A stretch of 64,000 nucleotides of DNA from Ralstonia pickettii. Its GTDB lineage: Bacteria; Pseudomonadota; Gammaproteobacteria; Burkholderiales; Burkholderiaceae. This document shows, one piece after another, positions 7,609 through 16,414 of this stretch. The notes under the pieces were generated by a model. It had not been told where the DNA came from. It did no database searches and worked only from the letters and a program-made list of their open reading frames with translations. The DNA is taken from the NCBI RefSeq assembly GCF_030582395.1, contig NZ_CP104381.1, positions 2,790,001-2,854,000 of the forward strand, in the 5' to 3' direction. Both the position numbers and the translations under genes were made by a program. How positions within the stretch are numbered: the stretch's first letter is position 1; the number at the start of each line of letters is the position of its first letter.

Positions 7609-9705
7609 TCAGGCGGCCTGAGCCAACGGCGCGACCTCGACCAGGCAATCGTAGAAGGTGGGCGCACGGCCCATGTCGGTCAGGCGCTGGCTGGTCAGCT
7701 CGTTGGCGTTGGTGCCGTCGGGCGCGAGCTTCTTCCACCAGATCGACAGGCCGACGACCACCCCACGCCGCGCACGGTCGGTCACGCGGGCGCGCGCCTG
7801 CATAGTGCCGCGATCATTGAAGATGCGGACCAGCTCGCCATCGACGACGCCGCGTGCATTCGCGTCGTCGGGGTGGATGTCGAGATGCGGCTCGCCTTCG
7901 GTGCTGCGCAGGCTGTCGACGTTGACGAAGGTGGAGTTGAGGAAGTTGCGCGCCGGCGGCGAAATCATCGACAGCGGATAACGCTTGGCCAACTCGGGCG
8001 TGCTGATTGCCGATTCGTACGGCGGCACATAGCCGGGCAGCGGGTCGAGTCCGTCGTTGGCCATCTGCTCGGAATAGAACTCGCAGCGGCCTGACGGCGT
8101 GCGATAGCCGCCACGTGCCAGCGGCGCGGCCGGGTGCGCCAGCTTCTGCCAACCGTCGCGCTTGAGCGTGGCCCAATCGATGTGCGCGGCGGCCGGATCA
8201 TCACGGCGCACGGCCTGGCTGGCGATATCGTCGTCCGAGTCGGCAAAGCAGGCGTCGTCAAAACCCATGCGCCGGGCAATGCGACGGAAGATCTCCGTAT
8301 TCGGCAGCGACTGGCCCATCGGCGCAATGGCAGCGTTATTGGCCAGCACGTAAGTGTGGCCATACGCCTTGTGTACATCGACGTGTTCGAGCTGCGTGGT
8401 GGCGGGCAGGAGGATGTCGGCGTAGTCGGCGGTGTCGGTCTGGAAGTGTTCCAGCACCACGGTGAAGAGGTCTTCACGTGCAAAGCCTGCGGCGACCTTG
8501 CGCGAATCCGGTGCCACCGCCACGGGGTTGCTGTTGTAGACGACCACCGCCTCGACCTTCGGGCCGAACGATGCGTCGCCCGCATGCAGCAGCGCATCGC
8601 CGATGGTGCTCATGTTGATCGTGCGCGGCATGCGGGGCCACGTCGGGAGCAAATCCGGGCGCTGCAGCTTCGCGGTGTCGATGGGGAAGAAGCCTGACGT
8701 GGACAGTTGCAGGCCGCCCGCAGCATCGCGCCACGCGCCCACCAGCGACGGGAGGCATGCGACGGCGCGCACGCCCTGCCCGCCGCCATGCGCGCGTTGC
8801 ATGCCGTAGTTCAGGCGAATGGCCGCCGGCTGTCTATCGCGCACGACGGTCGTGCCATACAGTTTGGCGAGCCATTCGATATCCGCCGCGTCTACTCCGC
8901 ACAGCGTGGCCGCATATTCCGGCGTGTATTGCTGCGCACGCTCACGTAGCGCCTCGAAACCGAGCGTGTGATTGGCGATGTAGTCGTGGTCGAGCAGGTC
9001 ATCGCGGATCAACACGTGGATCATCGCCAATGCCAGCGCCGCATCGGTACCGGGGCGCACCGCCAAGTGGCGATGGCACTTCTCGGCCGTCAGCGAGCGA
9101 TACGGATCAATGGCAACCAGCGTGGCGCCGCGCCGTTTGGCTTCCTGTGCGCGCGTCCAGAAATGCAGGTTCGATGCGATCGGATTGGCGCCCCAGATCA
9201 GGATCAGCTTGGCGTCCTGCACGTGCTCGATGTCCATGCCGAGGCTCGCGCCATACGTGTAGCGCAGCGCCGTCGCGCCGGCCGATGCGCAGATTGTGCG
9301 ATCCAGCAGCGACGCGCCCAGCTTGTGGAAGAAGCGCGCCGCCATGCTTTCGCCCTGCACCAGGCCCATCGTGCCGGCGTAGCTATACGGGAGGATGGCC
9401 TCCGGGTTGCGTGCCGCAATCTCGCCCAGGCGCGTGGCGATGGTGTCGATGGCCTCATCCCACGAAATCGGTTCGAACTTGCCCTCGCCCTTGGCGCCCA
9501 CACGCTTCATCGGCGTCAACAGGCGGTTTGGGTGGTACGTGCGCTCGGCATACCGATTGACCTTGGTGCACAGCACGCCGGCCGTCGTCGGGTGGTCCGG
9601 ATCGCCCTGCACGCGGGTGGCACGGCCATCTTCGACGGTGACAAGCAAGGCGCAGGTGTCGGGGCAGTCGTGCGGGCAGGCGGCACGGATGACTTGGGTG
9701 GACAT
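7609..9705 (-). CDS. Molybdopterin oxidoreductase, formate-dehydrogenase-like
   Basis: A 698-residue cytoplasmic member of the DMSO-reductase/formate dehydrogenase superfamily. At the N-terminus Cys10, Cys14, Cys18 and Cys46 form the pattern for one 4Fe-4S cluster. Cys139 (DRTICASAG) aligns with the selenocysteine/cysteine metal ligand of formate dehydrogenase FdhF. The segments LILIWGANPIASNLHFW and LLPATTQLEHVDVHKAYG are cofactor-binding regions. The C-terminal molybdopterin-dinucleotide-binding domain is present (SLRSTEGEPHLDIHPDDANA). No twin-arginine signal and no electron-transfer partner subunit are nearby, so the physiological donor and acceptor are unknown. The only linked gene is the downstream lipoprotein peptidase. 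Confidence 0.85.
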   Translation of the reverse strand: MSTQVIRAACPHDCPDTCALLVTVEDGRATRVQGDPDHPTTAGVLCTKVNRYAERTYHPNRLLTPMKRVGAKGEGKFEPISWDEAIDTIATRLGEIAARNPEAILPYSYAGTMGLVQGESMAARFFHKLGASLLDRTICASAGATALRYTYGASLGMDIEHVQDAKLILIWGANPIASNLHFWTRAQEAKRRGATLVAIDPYRSLTAEKCHRHLAVRPGTDAALALAMIHVLIRDDLLDHDYIANHTLGFEALRERAQQYTPEYAATLCGVDAADIEWLAKLYGTTVVRDRQPAAIRLNYGMQRAHGGGQGVRAVACLPSLVGAWRDAAGGLQLSTSGFFPIDTAKLQRPDLLPTWPRMPRTINMSTIGDALLHAGDASFGPKVEAVVVYNSNPVAVAPDSRKVAAGFAREDLFTVVLEHFQTDTADYADILLPATTQLEHVDVHKAYGHTYVLANNAAIAPMGQSLPNTEIFRRIARRMGFDDACFADSDDDIASQAVRRDDPAAAHIDWATLKRDGWQKLAHPAAPLARGGYRTPSGRCEFYSEQMANDGLDPLPGYVPPYESAISTPELAKRYPLSMISPPARNFLNSTFVNVDSLRSTEGEPHLDIHPDDANARGVVDGELVRIFNDRGTMQARARVTDRARRGVVVGLSIWWKKLAPDGTNANELTSQRLTDMGRAPTFYDCLVEVAPLAQAA

Positions 9706-9789
9706 CAGGGGGGCTCCGGAGTGGGGGGGGCGGCGGGTGCATTCGGTGTCGACGCACCGCCGCGGGTATCCGGAAATTGTAATCGCCCG

Positions 9790-10785
9790 CTAGGGGCTTC
9801 GCAGCGGCGTAGAGCCGCGCGGGACGAGCCGCCCCGTGAGCAGCACACGGCGCGTCGGCAAGGTGGGCTGCCCGAGGCGCTCCTGCAGCATCGCCATTGC
9901 CATGCGGCCGATGTCGTAGACCGGTTGCTCGATCACGGTGATGCCCGGGCCGGCGAGTTCGGTCCAGGGCTCGTTGTCAAAGCCCGCCACGGCGATATCA
10001 CGCGGCACATCGAGCGACAGCCGCCGCAACGCCCGCAGCACGCCCAGCAGCGATTGCGCGTTACTCGCGACCAGCGCGTCGGGGCGATCACGTTCCGCGC
10101 CGGACAGCCACGCCAGCGTCTCGGCCTCCGCCGCCTCGGCCGTCGGCAGGATGAAGCGTGCCTCGGCGGTGATGCCGTGGCGTGCCAGCGCTGTCGCGAA
10201 TCCGGCCTGCCGCTCGGCGCCTGTGCTGCTGGTCCGCCCGAACAGGCCACCGATACGCCGGTAACCCTGCGCTGCAAGGTGTTCGGCCAGCGCTTGCGCG
10301 GCCTGCTGGTTGTCGAGCACGACGGCATCGGTGCCGCATGTCGGGCCGGCACGGTCGATCAGCACGACCGGGTACCCGAGATCTACGGGTTGCTGCGCTT
10401 CGGCAATGCCGCGCGTTGGCGAGAGGATCACGCCGGTCACGCGCTCCTCTTCCATCAGGCGCAGGTACATCGCTTCCTTCTCCGGGTCTTCATCGGAATT
10501 GCACAGGATGACGCGCAGGCCGGCGGCATAGGCCGCGTCTTCCACCGCCCGGCTGACGCTGGTGAAAAACGGATTGCGGATGTCTGAGACGATCAGCCCG
10601 ACCGTCTGCGCCTGTTGCGAGCGCAGCCGCCGCGCTGACAGGTTCGGCCGATACCCGGACGCCGCCACCGCCGCATCGACGCGTCGGCGCAGCTCCGCGC
10701 TGACGGGGCCGCCCGCGAGCGCGCGCGACACGGTTGCCACCGACACACCCGCTGCCGCCGCCACGTCCTTGATTCGAACCGTCAT
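9790..10785 (-). CDS. fruR: LacI-family transcriptional regulator of the fructose operon
   Basis: A DNA-binding repressor or activator that senses a sugar phosphate. The 331-residue protein begins MTVRIKDVAAAAGVSVATVS, a classic LacI helix-turn-helix, followed by the hinge SARRLRSQQAQTVGLIVSDI and a periplasmic-binding-protein-like sensor domain. The ATG at 10783-10785 was chosen over a longer frame because the HTH must sit at the extreme N-terminus. It is divergent from fruB-fruK-fruA, so control of those genes is the natural inference. Two palindromic sites lie in the shared 217-base region. The name fruR rests on context. Confidence 0.85.
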   Translation of the reverse strand: MTVRIKDVAAAAGVSVATVSRALAGGPVSAELRRRVDAAVAASGYRPNLSARRLRSQQAQTVGLIVSDIRNPFFTSVSRAVEDAAYAAGLRVILCNSDEDPEKEAMYLRLMEEERVTGVILSPTRGIAEAQQPVDLGYPVVLIDRAGPTCGTDAVVLDNQQAAQALAEHLAAQGYRRIGGLFGRTSSTGAERQAGFATALARHGITAEARFILPTAEAAEAETLAWLSGAERDRPDALVASNAQSLLGVLRALRRLSLDVPRDIAVAGFDNEPWTELAGPGITVIEQPVYDIGRMAMAMLQERLGQPTLPTRRVLLTGRLVPRGSTPLRSP

Positions 10786-10786
10786 G

Positions 10787-10800
10787 CTGAAATCGTTTCC
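10787..10800. promoter_or_regulatory. Candidate FruR operator 1, at the fruR start
   Basis: GAAA-TCG-TTTC within TGAAATCGTTTCCA, immediately upstream of the fruR start codon, placed where binding would block the regulator's own expression. It resembles TGAAACG-type LacI-family sites with one extra central base. Confidence 0.4.
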
Positions 10801-10923
10801 ATAAAAGTTGCCATCATATCCAATGGCCGCATCGTCACCAACGTCTTGCCCACCTAGGGAAAACCCTTTGAATACTGGGGCAGACGTCACTTTGTATCGC
10901 GCCGCACATTGACACCCGCACTG

Positions 10924-10935
10924 TAATCGATTTCA
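10924..10935. promoter_or_regulatory. Candidate FruR operator 2, on the fruB side
   Basis: TAATCGATTTCA with the perfect core AATCGATT centred on CG, about 70 bases before fruB. It shares the AATCG/GATTTC elements with the site at 10787-10800. Confidence 0.4.
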
Positions 10936-11002
10936 ATTCGCGATCATTGACGACACGCATGCCGGGCCTTCGAGCACGGCAGCCGCAGGAGACCCCCGCC
11001 GC

Positions 11003-13543
11003 ATGGCTTCCGCCCTGATCTGCGCCGAACGCATCCGTCTGCAGCAACGCGCCACCGACAAGGAAAGCGCCATCCGCGCTGCCGGCCAGTTGCTGGCCGA
11101 CGCCGGCTGCATCGATCCCGCCTATATCGACAGCCTCCTGCGCCGCGAAACCGTGGCCAACACGTTTCTCGGCCACGGCGTCGCCATTCCGCACGGCATG
11201 GGCGAGGACCGCCACCTGATCCGCCAGACGGGCATTGCGGTGCTGCAGTTTCCTGACGGGCTGGAGTGGCACCCGGGCCAAACGACGCACCTGGTGTTTG
11301 CCATTGCCGCGCAGTCGGACGAACACATCACGCTGCTGCGCCGACTGACGCGGCTGCTGAATGACGACGCGCGCCTACGGCATCTCTTCACCACGCAGAA
11401 TGCTGAAGAACTTGTCGCCGCACTCTCCAGCGACGCACCCGCGCCCGCCGCCGACACTCCTGGCACCGACCTCGCCGAGCAGCGCACCTTGACGCTGGAA
11501 TACCCGAGTGGCCTGCACGCCCGCCCGGCCGCGCAGTGGGTCGAAACCGCGCGTCGCTTTGCCGCGCGGGTGCAAGTCCGCCATGGCGACGAAACCGCCG
11601 ATGCCAAGAATCTCGTGGCGTTGCTGCAATTGGGGCTGGCGGCCGGCGCCAAGCTCAGCCTCTCTGCGGAAGGCCCCGACGCCGGGGCCGCGCTCGACGC
11701 GCTGCTGCTGACCATCCGAGGTCTGACGGCGCAGGAACGTGCCCAGGCGGCGCGCGACACGCAGGCAGCCCGCACCCGACAGACCGCGCACGGTTGGCAA
11801 GCCGACGCGGCGTTGCCCGCCATCGGCGGCATTGCGGCGAGCCCTGGCTTGGCGATCGGCCCCATCCACGTGTTGCAGCACGGTGCGTCGACCGTCCCCG
11901 ACCATCCCATCGCACTGACCACCGGTGGCGATCTGCTAGACGCGGCGCTGGCCCGCACGCGCGCCGAGCTGGAAGCCCTGGCACGCGACACCGCCGCTCG
12001 CCTGGGCGAAGCCGAATCAGGCATCTTCAAGGCGCAGGCCGAACTGCTGGGCGACACCGACCTCATGACGCTGACGTGCCAAGCCATGGTCGAAGGCCAC
12101 GGCGTGGCGTGGTCCTGGCATCAGGCCGTCGAGCGTCTGGCCGAACGACTGGGCGCGCTTGGCAACCCGCTGCTCGCAGCACGCGCGGCAGATCTGCGCG
12201 ACGTGGGGCGCCGCGTGCTCGGCCATATCGATCCGTCGCTGCGCAGTGCAGCGCAAACGCTGCCCGACACGCCCTGCATCCTGGTGGCGGCGGACCTGTC
12301 GCCTTCGGATACGGCGGCGCTCGACACGCGACGCATCATCGGCATCGTCACGGCGCAAGGCGGTCCGACCTCGCACACGGCCATCCTGACGCGCACGCTC
12401 GGCATACCGGCCGTCGTGGCCGCCGGCCCTGCCGTGCTCGATGTGGCGACGGGCACGCAGGCCATCATCGACGGGACGGGCGGCCGTCTGGTGCTCGATC
12501 CCGACGACGCCAGCATCGCGAGCGCCCGCGCCTGGCTGCAGGAAGACGCCGCACGCACGCAGCGCGAGGAGGCGGAGCGCGGCTTGCCCGCCCGCACGCG
12601 TGACGGCCACACGGTGGAGATCGCCGCCAACGTCAACCTGCCCGCACAGGCGGTCGAAGCGCTCTCGCTCGGCGCGGAAGGCGTGGGCCTGATGCGCACC
12701 GAATTCCTGTTCCTCGAACGCGATCATGCGCCCGACGAAGACACGCAATACGCGGTCTACGCCGCCATGCTCAAGGCCCTTGGCGGCCGTCCGCTGATCG
12801 TGCGCACGCTGGACATCGGCGGCGACAAGCAGGTCCCGCATCTGAATCTGCCGACGGAAGAGAACCCGTTCCTCGGCGTGCGCGGTGCGCGGCTGCTGCT
12901 GCGCCGGCCCGACCTCATGGAGCCGCAATTGCGCGCGCTTTATCGAGCCGCCCGCGATGTCGGCGAGCCGGCCGCCCTGTCGATCATGTTTCCGATGATC
13001 ACCTCGCTGGAGGAGGTGACCGCCCTTCGCGCCGCCTGCGAACGCATCCGCGCTGAACTCGACGCGCCCACGGTGCCGCTGGGCATCATGGTGGAGGTGC
13101 CGGCCGCCGCACTGCTGGCCGATCGGCTGGCCGAGCATGTCGACTTCTTCTCCATCGGGACGAACGACCTCACGCAATACACACTGGCGATCGATCGCCA
13201 GCATCCCGACCTCGCCGCTGAGGCCGACAGCCTGCACCCGAGCGTGCTGCGTCTGATCCAGCAGACGGTGCAAGGCGCCGCGCGCCACGGGCGCTGGGTC
13301 GGCGTATGCGGCGGGCTCGCCGGAGACCCGTTCGGAGCATTGCTGCTGACGGGACTTGGCGTGCACGAGTTGTCGATGAGCCCCCGCGATATTGCGCCGG
13401 TCAAGGCGCGGCTGCGCGAGGCGCACCTCCGCGCGCTGTCGCAGCTCGCAGAACGCGCGCTGGCCTGCGCTTCCGCCCAGGAAGTGCGCGCCCTGGAAAC
13501 CTCATTGCCGATGCAAGGCGGTGGCGAGGAGAAGGCCGCATGA
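11003..13543 (+). CDS. fruB: Fused PTS protein EIIA(Fru)-HPr-Enzyme I
   Basis: A multiphosphoryl transfer protein that carries phosphate from phosphoenolpyruvate to the fructose permease. The 846 residues contain three fused modules. EIIA has phosphorylated His64 (HGVAIPHGM). HPr has His172 in YPSGLHARPAAQW. Enzyme I has active His458 in GGPTSHTAILTRTLGIPA and a PEP-binding barrel with EGVGLMRTEFLFLERD and FFSIGTNDLTQYTLAIDR. It therefore makes the operon independent of separate general PTS proteins. A GGAG-like ribosome-binding sequence precedes the ATG. The stop codon overlaps the fruK start (ATGA), which indicates translational coupling. Confidence 0.96.
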   Translation: MASALICAERIRLQQRATDKESAIRAAGQLLADAGCIDPAYIDSLLRRETVANTFLGHGVAIPHGMGEDRHLIRQTGIAVLQFPDGLEWHPGQTTHLVFAIAAQSDEHITLLRRLTRLLNDDARLRHLFTTQNAEELVAALSSDAPAPAADTPGTDLAEQRTLTLEYPSGLHARPAAQWVETARRFAARVQVRHGDETADAKNLVALLQLGLAAGAKLSLSAEGPDAGAALDALLLTIRGLTAQERAQAARDTQAARTRQTAHGWQADAALPAIGGIAASPGLAIGPIHVLQHGASTVPDHPIALTTGGDLLDAALARTRAELEALARDTAARLGEAESGIFKAQAELLGDTDLMTLTCQAMVEGHGVAWSWHQAVERLAERLGALGNPLLAARAADLRDVGRRVLGHIDPSLRSAAQTLPDTPCILVAADLSPSDTAALDTRRIIGIVTAQGGPTSHTAILTRTLGIPAVVAAGPAVLDVATGTQAIIDGTGGRLVLDPDDASIASARAWLQEDAARTQREEAERGLPARTRDGHTVEIAANVNLPAQAVEALSLGAEGVGLMRTEFLFLERDHAPDEDTQYAVYAAMLKALGGRPLIVRTLDIGGDKQVPHLNLPTEENPFLGVRGARLLLRRPDLMEPQLRALYRAARDVGEPAALSIMFPMITSLEEVTALRAACERIRAELDAPTVPLGIMVEVPAAALLADRLAEHVDFFSIGTNDLTQYTLAIDRQHPDLAAEADSLHPSVLRLIQQTVQGAARHGRWVGVCGGLAGDPFGALLLTGLGVHELSMSPRDIAPVKARLREAHLRALSQLAERALACASAQEVRALETSLPMQGGGEEKAA

Positions 13544-14496
13544 GCCGCCCGTCGCGCATCGTCACCGTCACGCTCAACCCGGCCATCGACATGACCGTCG
13601 GGCTGGAGCGCCTCGAACGCGGCCGCGTCAACATCGGCAGCAGCGTCGCCCAACAGGCCGGCGGCAAGGGCGTCAACGTCGCTGCCTGCCTCGCCGACTG
13701 GGAGGTGCCGGTGATTGCCACGGGGCTCCTCGGCGACGCCAATGCCGAACTGTTCGAGGCGCTGTTTGCGCGCAAGGGCGTGGTCGACGGCTTCTGCCGC
13801 GTGCCCGGCACCAATCGCACCAACATCAAGATCAGCGACCAGGCAGACGGGCAGACCACCGACATCAATCTGCCCGGCATTGACGCCACGCCCGCCGACT
13901 TCGACGCGCTGTGCGACCGCATTGACGCGCTTGCCGACATTGCCGGCGCTGCGCTGTGCGGCAGCCTGGCGGGAGGTTTGCCGCCGGATACCTACGTGAG
14001 ATTGCTGGCGCGGCTGAATCGCCGCGGCGTACCGACCTTGGTCGACACGAGCGGCGCCCCGCTCGCACAGGTCCTGGCCGCGCCGCGGGACGAGCTGCCG
14101 ACGGCCATCAAGCCCAATCGGCACGAACTGGAACTGTGGGCGGGTACATCGCTGCCGACGCTGGCTGAAACGGCGGACGTGGCGCGCGCCATCCATGCGC
14201 GGGGCGTGGCGCAGGTCATCGTGTCGCTCGGCGAGGAAGGCGCGCTGTTCGTCACGGCAGACGGCACTTGGCAGGCGAGTCTGCCGCCGGTGCGCGCCGC
14301 CAGCACCGTCGGCGCGGGTGACGCCATGGTGGCCGGCGTGCTGGCCGGTTGGCACGCCGGTGCCGGCACGGAAGAGACCGTGCGCCTTTCGGTGGCCTTT
14401 GCCGCGTGCAAGCTGCAGCGCCTGGGGCCTCACCTCCCCGCCCCGGGCGAAGTGCGCGAACGCGCCGCCGCCGTCCAGATGCAGCGCGTGGCCTGA
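13540..14496 (+). CDS. fruK: 1-phosphofructokinase
   Basis: The enzyme phosphorylates fructose 1-phosphate, the product of PTS import, to fructose 1,6-bisphosphate. The 318-residue PfkB-family protein starts MSRPSRIVTVTLNPAIDMTV and has the sugar-binding block QQAGGKGVNVAACLADW and the C-terminal catalytic signature STVGAGDAMVAGVLAG, with the base Asp in GAGD. The start ATG overlaps the fruB stop. It lies 55 bases before fruA in the same operon. Confidence 0.95.
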   Translation: MSRPSRIVTVTLNPAIDMTVGLERLERGRVNIGSSVAQQAGGKGVNVAACLADWEVPVIATGLLGDANAELFEALFARKGVVDGFCRVPGTNRTNIKISDQADGQTTDINLPGIDATPADFDALCDRIDALADIAGAALCGSLAGGLPPDTYVRLLARLNRRGVPTLVDTSGAPLAQVLAAPRDELPTAIKPNRHELELWAGTSLPTLAETADVARAIHARGVAQVIVSLGEEGALFVTADGTWQASLPPVRAASTVGAGDAMVAGVLAGWHAGAGTEETVRLSVAFAACKLQRLGPHLPAPGEVRERAAAVQMQRVA

Positions 14497-14551
14497 AGCC
14501 CCGACCATCACATCGCATCGCCACACGCTCAACGCATTCAAGGAGCCGATC

Positions 14552-16267
14552 ATGGCAAACCTGCTGGCAATTCTCGGTGCGGACGGCCGCACCACCCGCG
14601 CGATGCTCGCCGGCGCGGCCCTGCGCCACGCGGCGCGCGAATCCGGCTACAAACTCGACGTCGACGTGCGCAGCCCGGACACCGCCTCGGTCGTCGACAC
14701 GGCGGCCCTGGCCACCGCCAAAGCCGTCGTCTGGGCGGGCCTGTCGCCAGATGCCGCGGCTCGTGACGCCAATCCGCGTACGCTTGAAGTCACACTTGAC
14801 GAGGTTCTCGCCGACGCCCGCGCCGTACTGGCCCGCGTGATGAATGGCGCCTCGCCCGCGCCAGAATCCGGTACGCAAGCTCAACGCATTGTCGCCATCA
14901 CGTCGTGCCCGACCGGCATCGCGCACACCTTCATGGCCGCCGAGGCGCTCGCCCAGGCCGCCGGCGCGCTCGGCCACACGATCCACGTCGAGACGCAAGG
15001 CTCCGTAGGCGCACAGAACACGCTGTCGGCCGCCGCCATCGCCAGTGCGGATCTCGTGCTGATCGCCGCGGACACGCAGGTGGACCTGTCGCGCTTTGCC
15101 GGCAAGCGCGTCTTCCGCGCCGGCACCAAGGCCGCCATCCACGACGGGCAGGCGCTGATCCGCCGCGCCTTCGACGAGGCCGCCGTGGAAGGTGCCGCGA
15201 CGGCGCAATCCGCGCACGCCGCGGCCGCCACCGCTGAACAGCAGCGCACCGGCCCGTACAAGCACCTGATGACCGGCGTGTCGTTCATGCTGCCTTTCGT
15301 GGTGGCGGGGGGCATCCTGATTGCGCTGGCGTTTGCCCTCGGCGGCATCTACGTCACCGACGCCTCGGCCAGCCATACGCTGGGCGGCGCGCTGTTCCAG
15401 ATCGGTGCCAAGTCAGCGTTTGCCTTGATGGTGCCCGTGCTCGCCGGATACATCGCGTATTCGATCGCCAGCCGGCCGGGCATCGCACCCGGGATGGTCG
15501 GAGGCATGTTGGCCGCCAGCCTGGGCGCCGGGTTTCTTGGCGGCATCGTGGCCGGCTTTGTCGCTGGCTATGGCACCGAGGCGCTCAACCGTTGGCTGAA
15601 GCTGCCGCGCAACCTGGAAGGGCTGAAACCGGTGCTGATCCTGCCCGTGCTCGGGTGCCTTTTGACGGGCTTGGTGATGCTGTATGTGGTGGGCGCGCCG
15701 GTTGCCGCGCTGCTTGCATCCCTGACGACCTGGCTGCGCGGCATGCAAGGCGCCAACGCGGTCCCGCTGGGCGCGCTGCTGGGCGGCATGATGGCGTTTG
15801 ACATGGGCGGTCCCATCAACAAGGCTGCGTATGCCTTCAGCACCGGGCTGATCGGCGCGCAGGTCTACACGCCGATGGCGGCCACGATGGCCGCAGGCAT
15901 GACGCCGCCGTTGGGTATCGCGCTGGCGGCATGGCTCTTCCCGTCGCGATTCACGCGGGACGAGCGCCAGGCGGCGCGCGCCACCGCCGTGCTCGGCCTG
16001 GCCTTCATTAGCGAGGGGGCAATCCCGTATGCCGCGCGCGACCCGTTCCGCGTGATTCCCGCGCTGGTGGCGGGTTCCGCGTGCGCGGGTGCCCTGTCAA
16101 TGTTGTTCGGGGTGGAACTGCGCGTGCCGCACGGCGGGGCATTCGTGCTGCCGATCCCGAACGCGGTAACGCATCTCGGCGGCTACGTGGCGGCGCTGAT
16201 TGCCGGCACCGTCGTCACCGCCTTGCTGCTCGCGCTGATGAAGCGCCGGGTTGCTGACGCGGCCTGA
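14552..16267 (+). CDS. fruA: PTS fructose permease EIIBC
   Basis: The inner-membrane permease imports fructose and phosphorylates it to fructose 1-phosphate. The 571-residue protein begins with a degenerate EIIB-like duplicate (about residues 1-100), followed by the active EIIB domain with Cys119 in ITSCPTGIAHTFMAAEALA. From about residue 230 (YKHLMTGVSFMLPFVVAGG) the EIIC domain has around eight to ten hydrophobic helices, with FDMGGPINKAAYAF as a conserved transport loop. The ATG at 14552 has AGGAG upstream. It is the last gene of the fru operon. Confidence 0.95.
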   Translation: MANLLAILGADGRTTRAMLAGAALRHAARESGYKLDVDVRSPDTASVVDTAALATAKAVVWAGLSPDAAARDANPRTLEVTLDEVLADARAVLARVMNGASPAPESGTQAQRIVAITSCPTGIAHTFMAAEALAQAAGALGHTIHVETQGSVGAQNTLSAAAIASADLVLIAADTQVDLSRFAGKRVFRAGTKAAIHDGQALIRRAFDEAAVEGAATAQSAHAAAATAEQQRTGPYKHLMTGVSFMLPFVVAGGILIALAFALGGIYVTDASASHTLGGALFQIGAKSAFALMVPVLAGYIAYSIASRPGIAPGMVGGMLAASLGAGFLGGIVAGFVAGYGTEALNRWLKLPRNLEGLKPVLILPVLGCLLTGLVMLYVVGAPVAALLASLTTWLRGMQGANAVPLGALLGGMMAFDMGGPINKAAYAFSTGLIGAQVYTPMAATMAAGMTPPLGIALAAWLFPSRFTRDERQAARATAVLGLAFISEGAIPYAARDPFRVIPALVAGSACAGALSMLFGVELRVPHGGAFVLPIPNAVTHLGGYVAALIAGTVVTALLLALMKRRVADAA

Positions 16268-16356
16268 AACGGCCCTCTTGTGAAGAATGCCGTGCACATC
16301 GCGCGGCTTCTCTGTCTCAAAAACGCTCAAAAGCGACGCAACCCGCCCGATTCTGT

Positions 16357-16384
16357 TTGCCTCCCCTGCCCGTTTAGCTATGAT
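16357..16384 (+). promoter_or_regulatory. Candidate sigma-70 promoter for the amino-acid-binding protein gene
   Basis: TTGCCT at 16357-16362, a 16-base spacer, then TATGAT at 16379-16384, 30 bases before the start codon at 16415. Confidence 0.5.
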
Positions 16385-16414
16385 GCCGGGCAAATCAACT
16401 CTCGGGGGAGAGCA

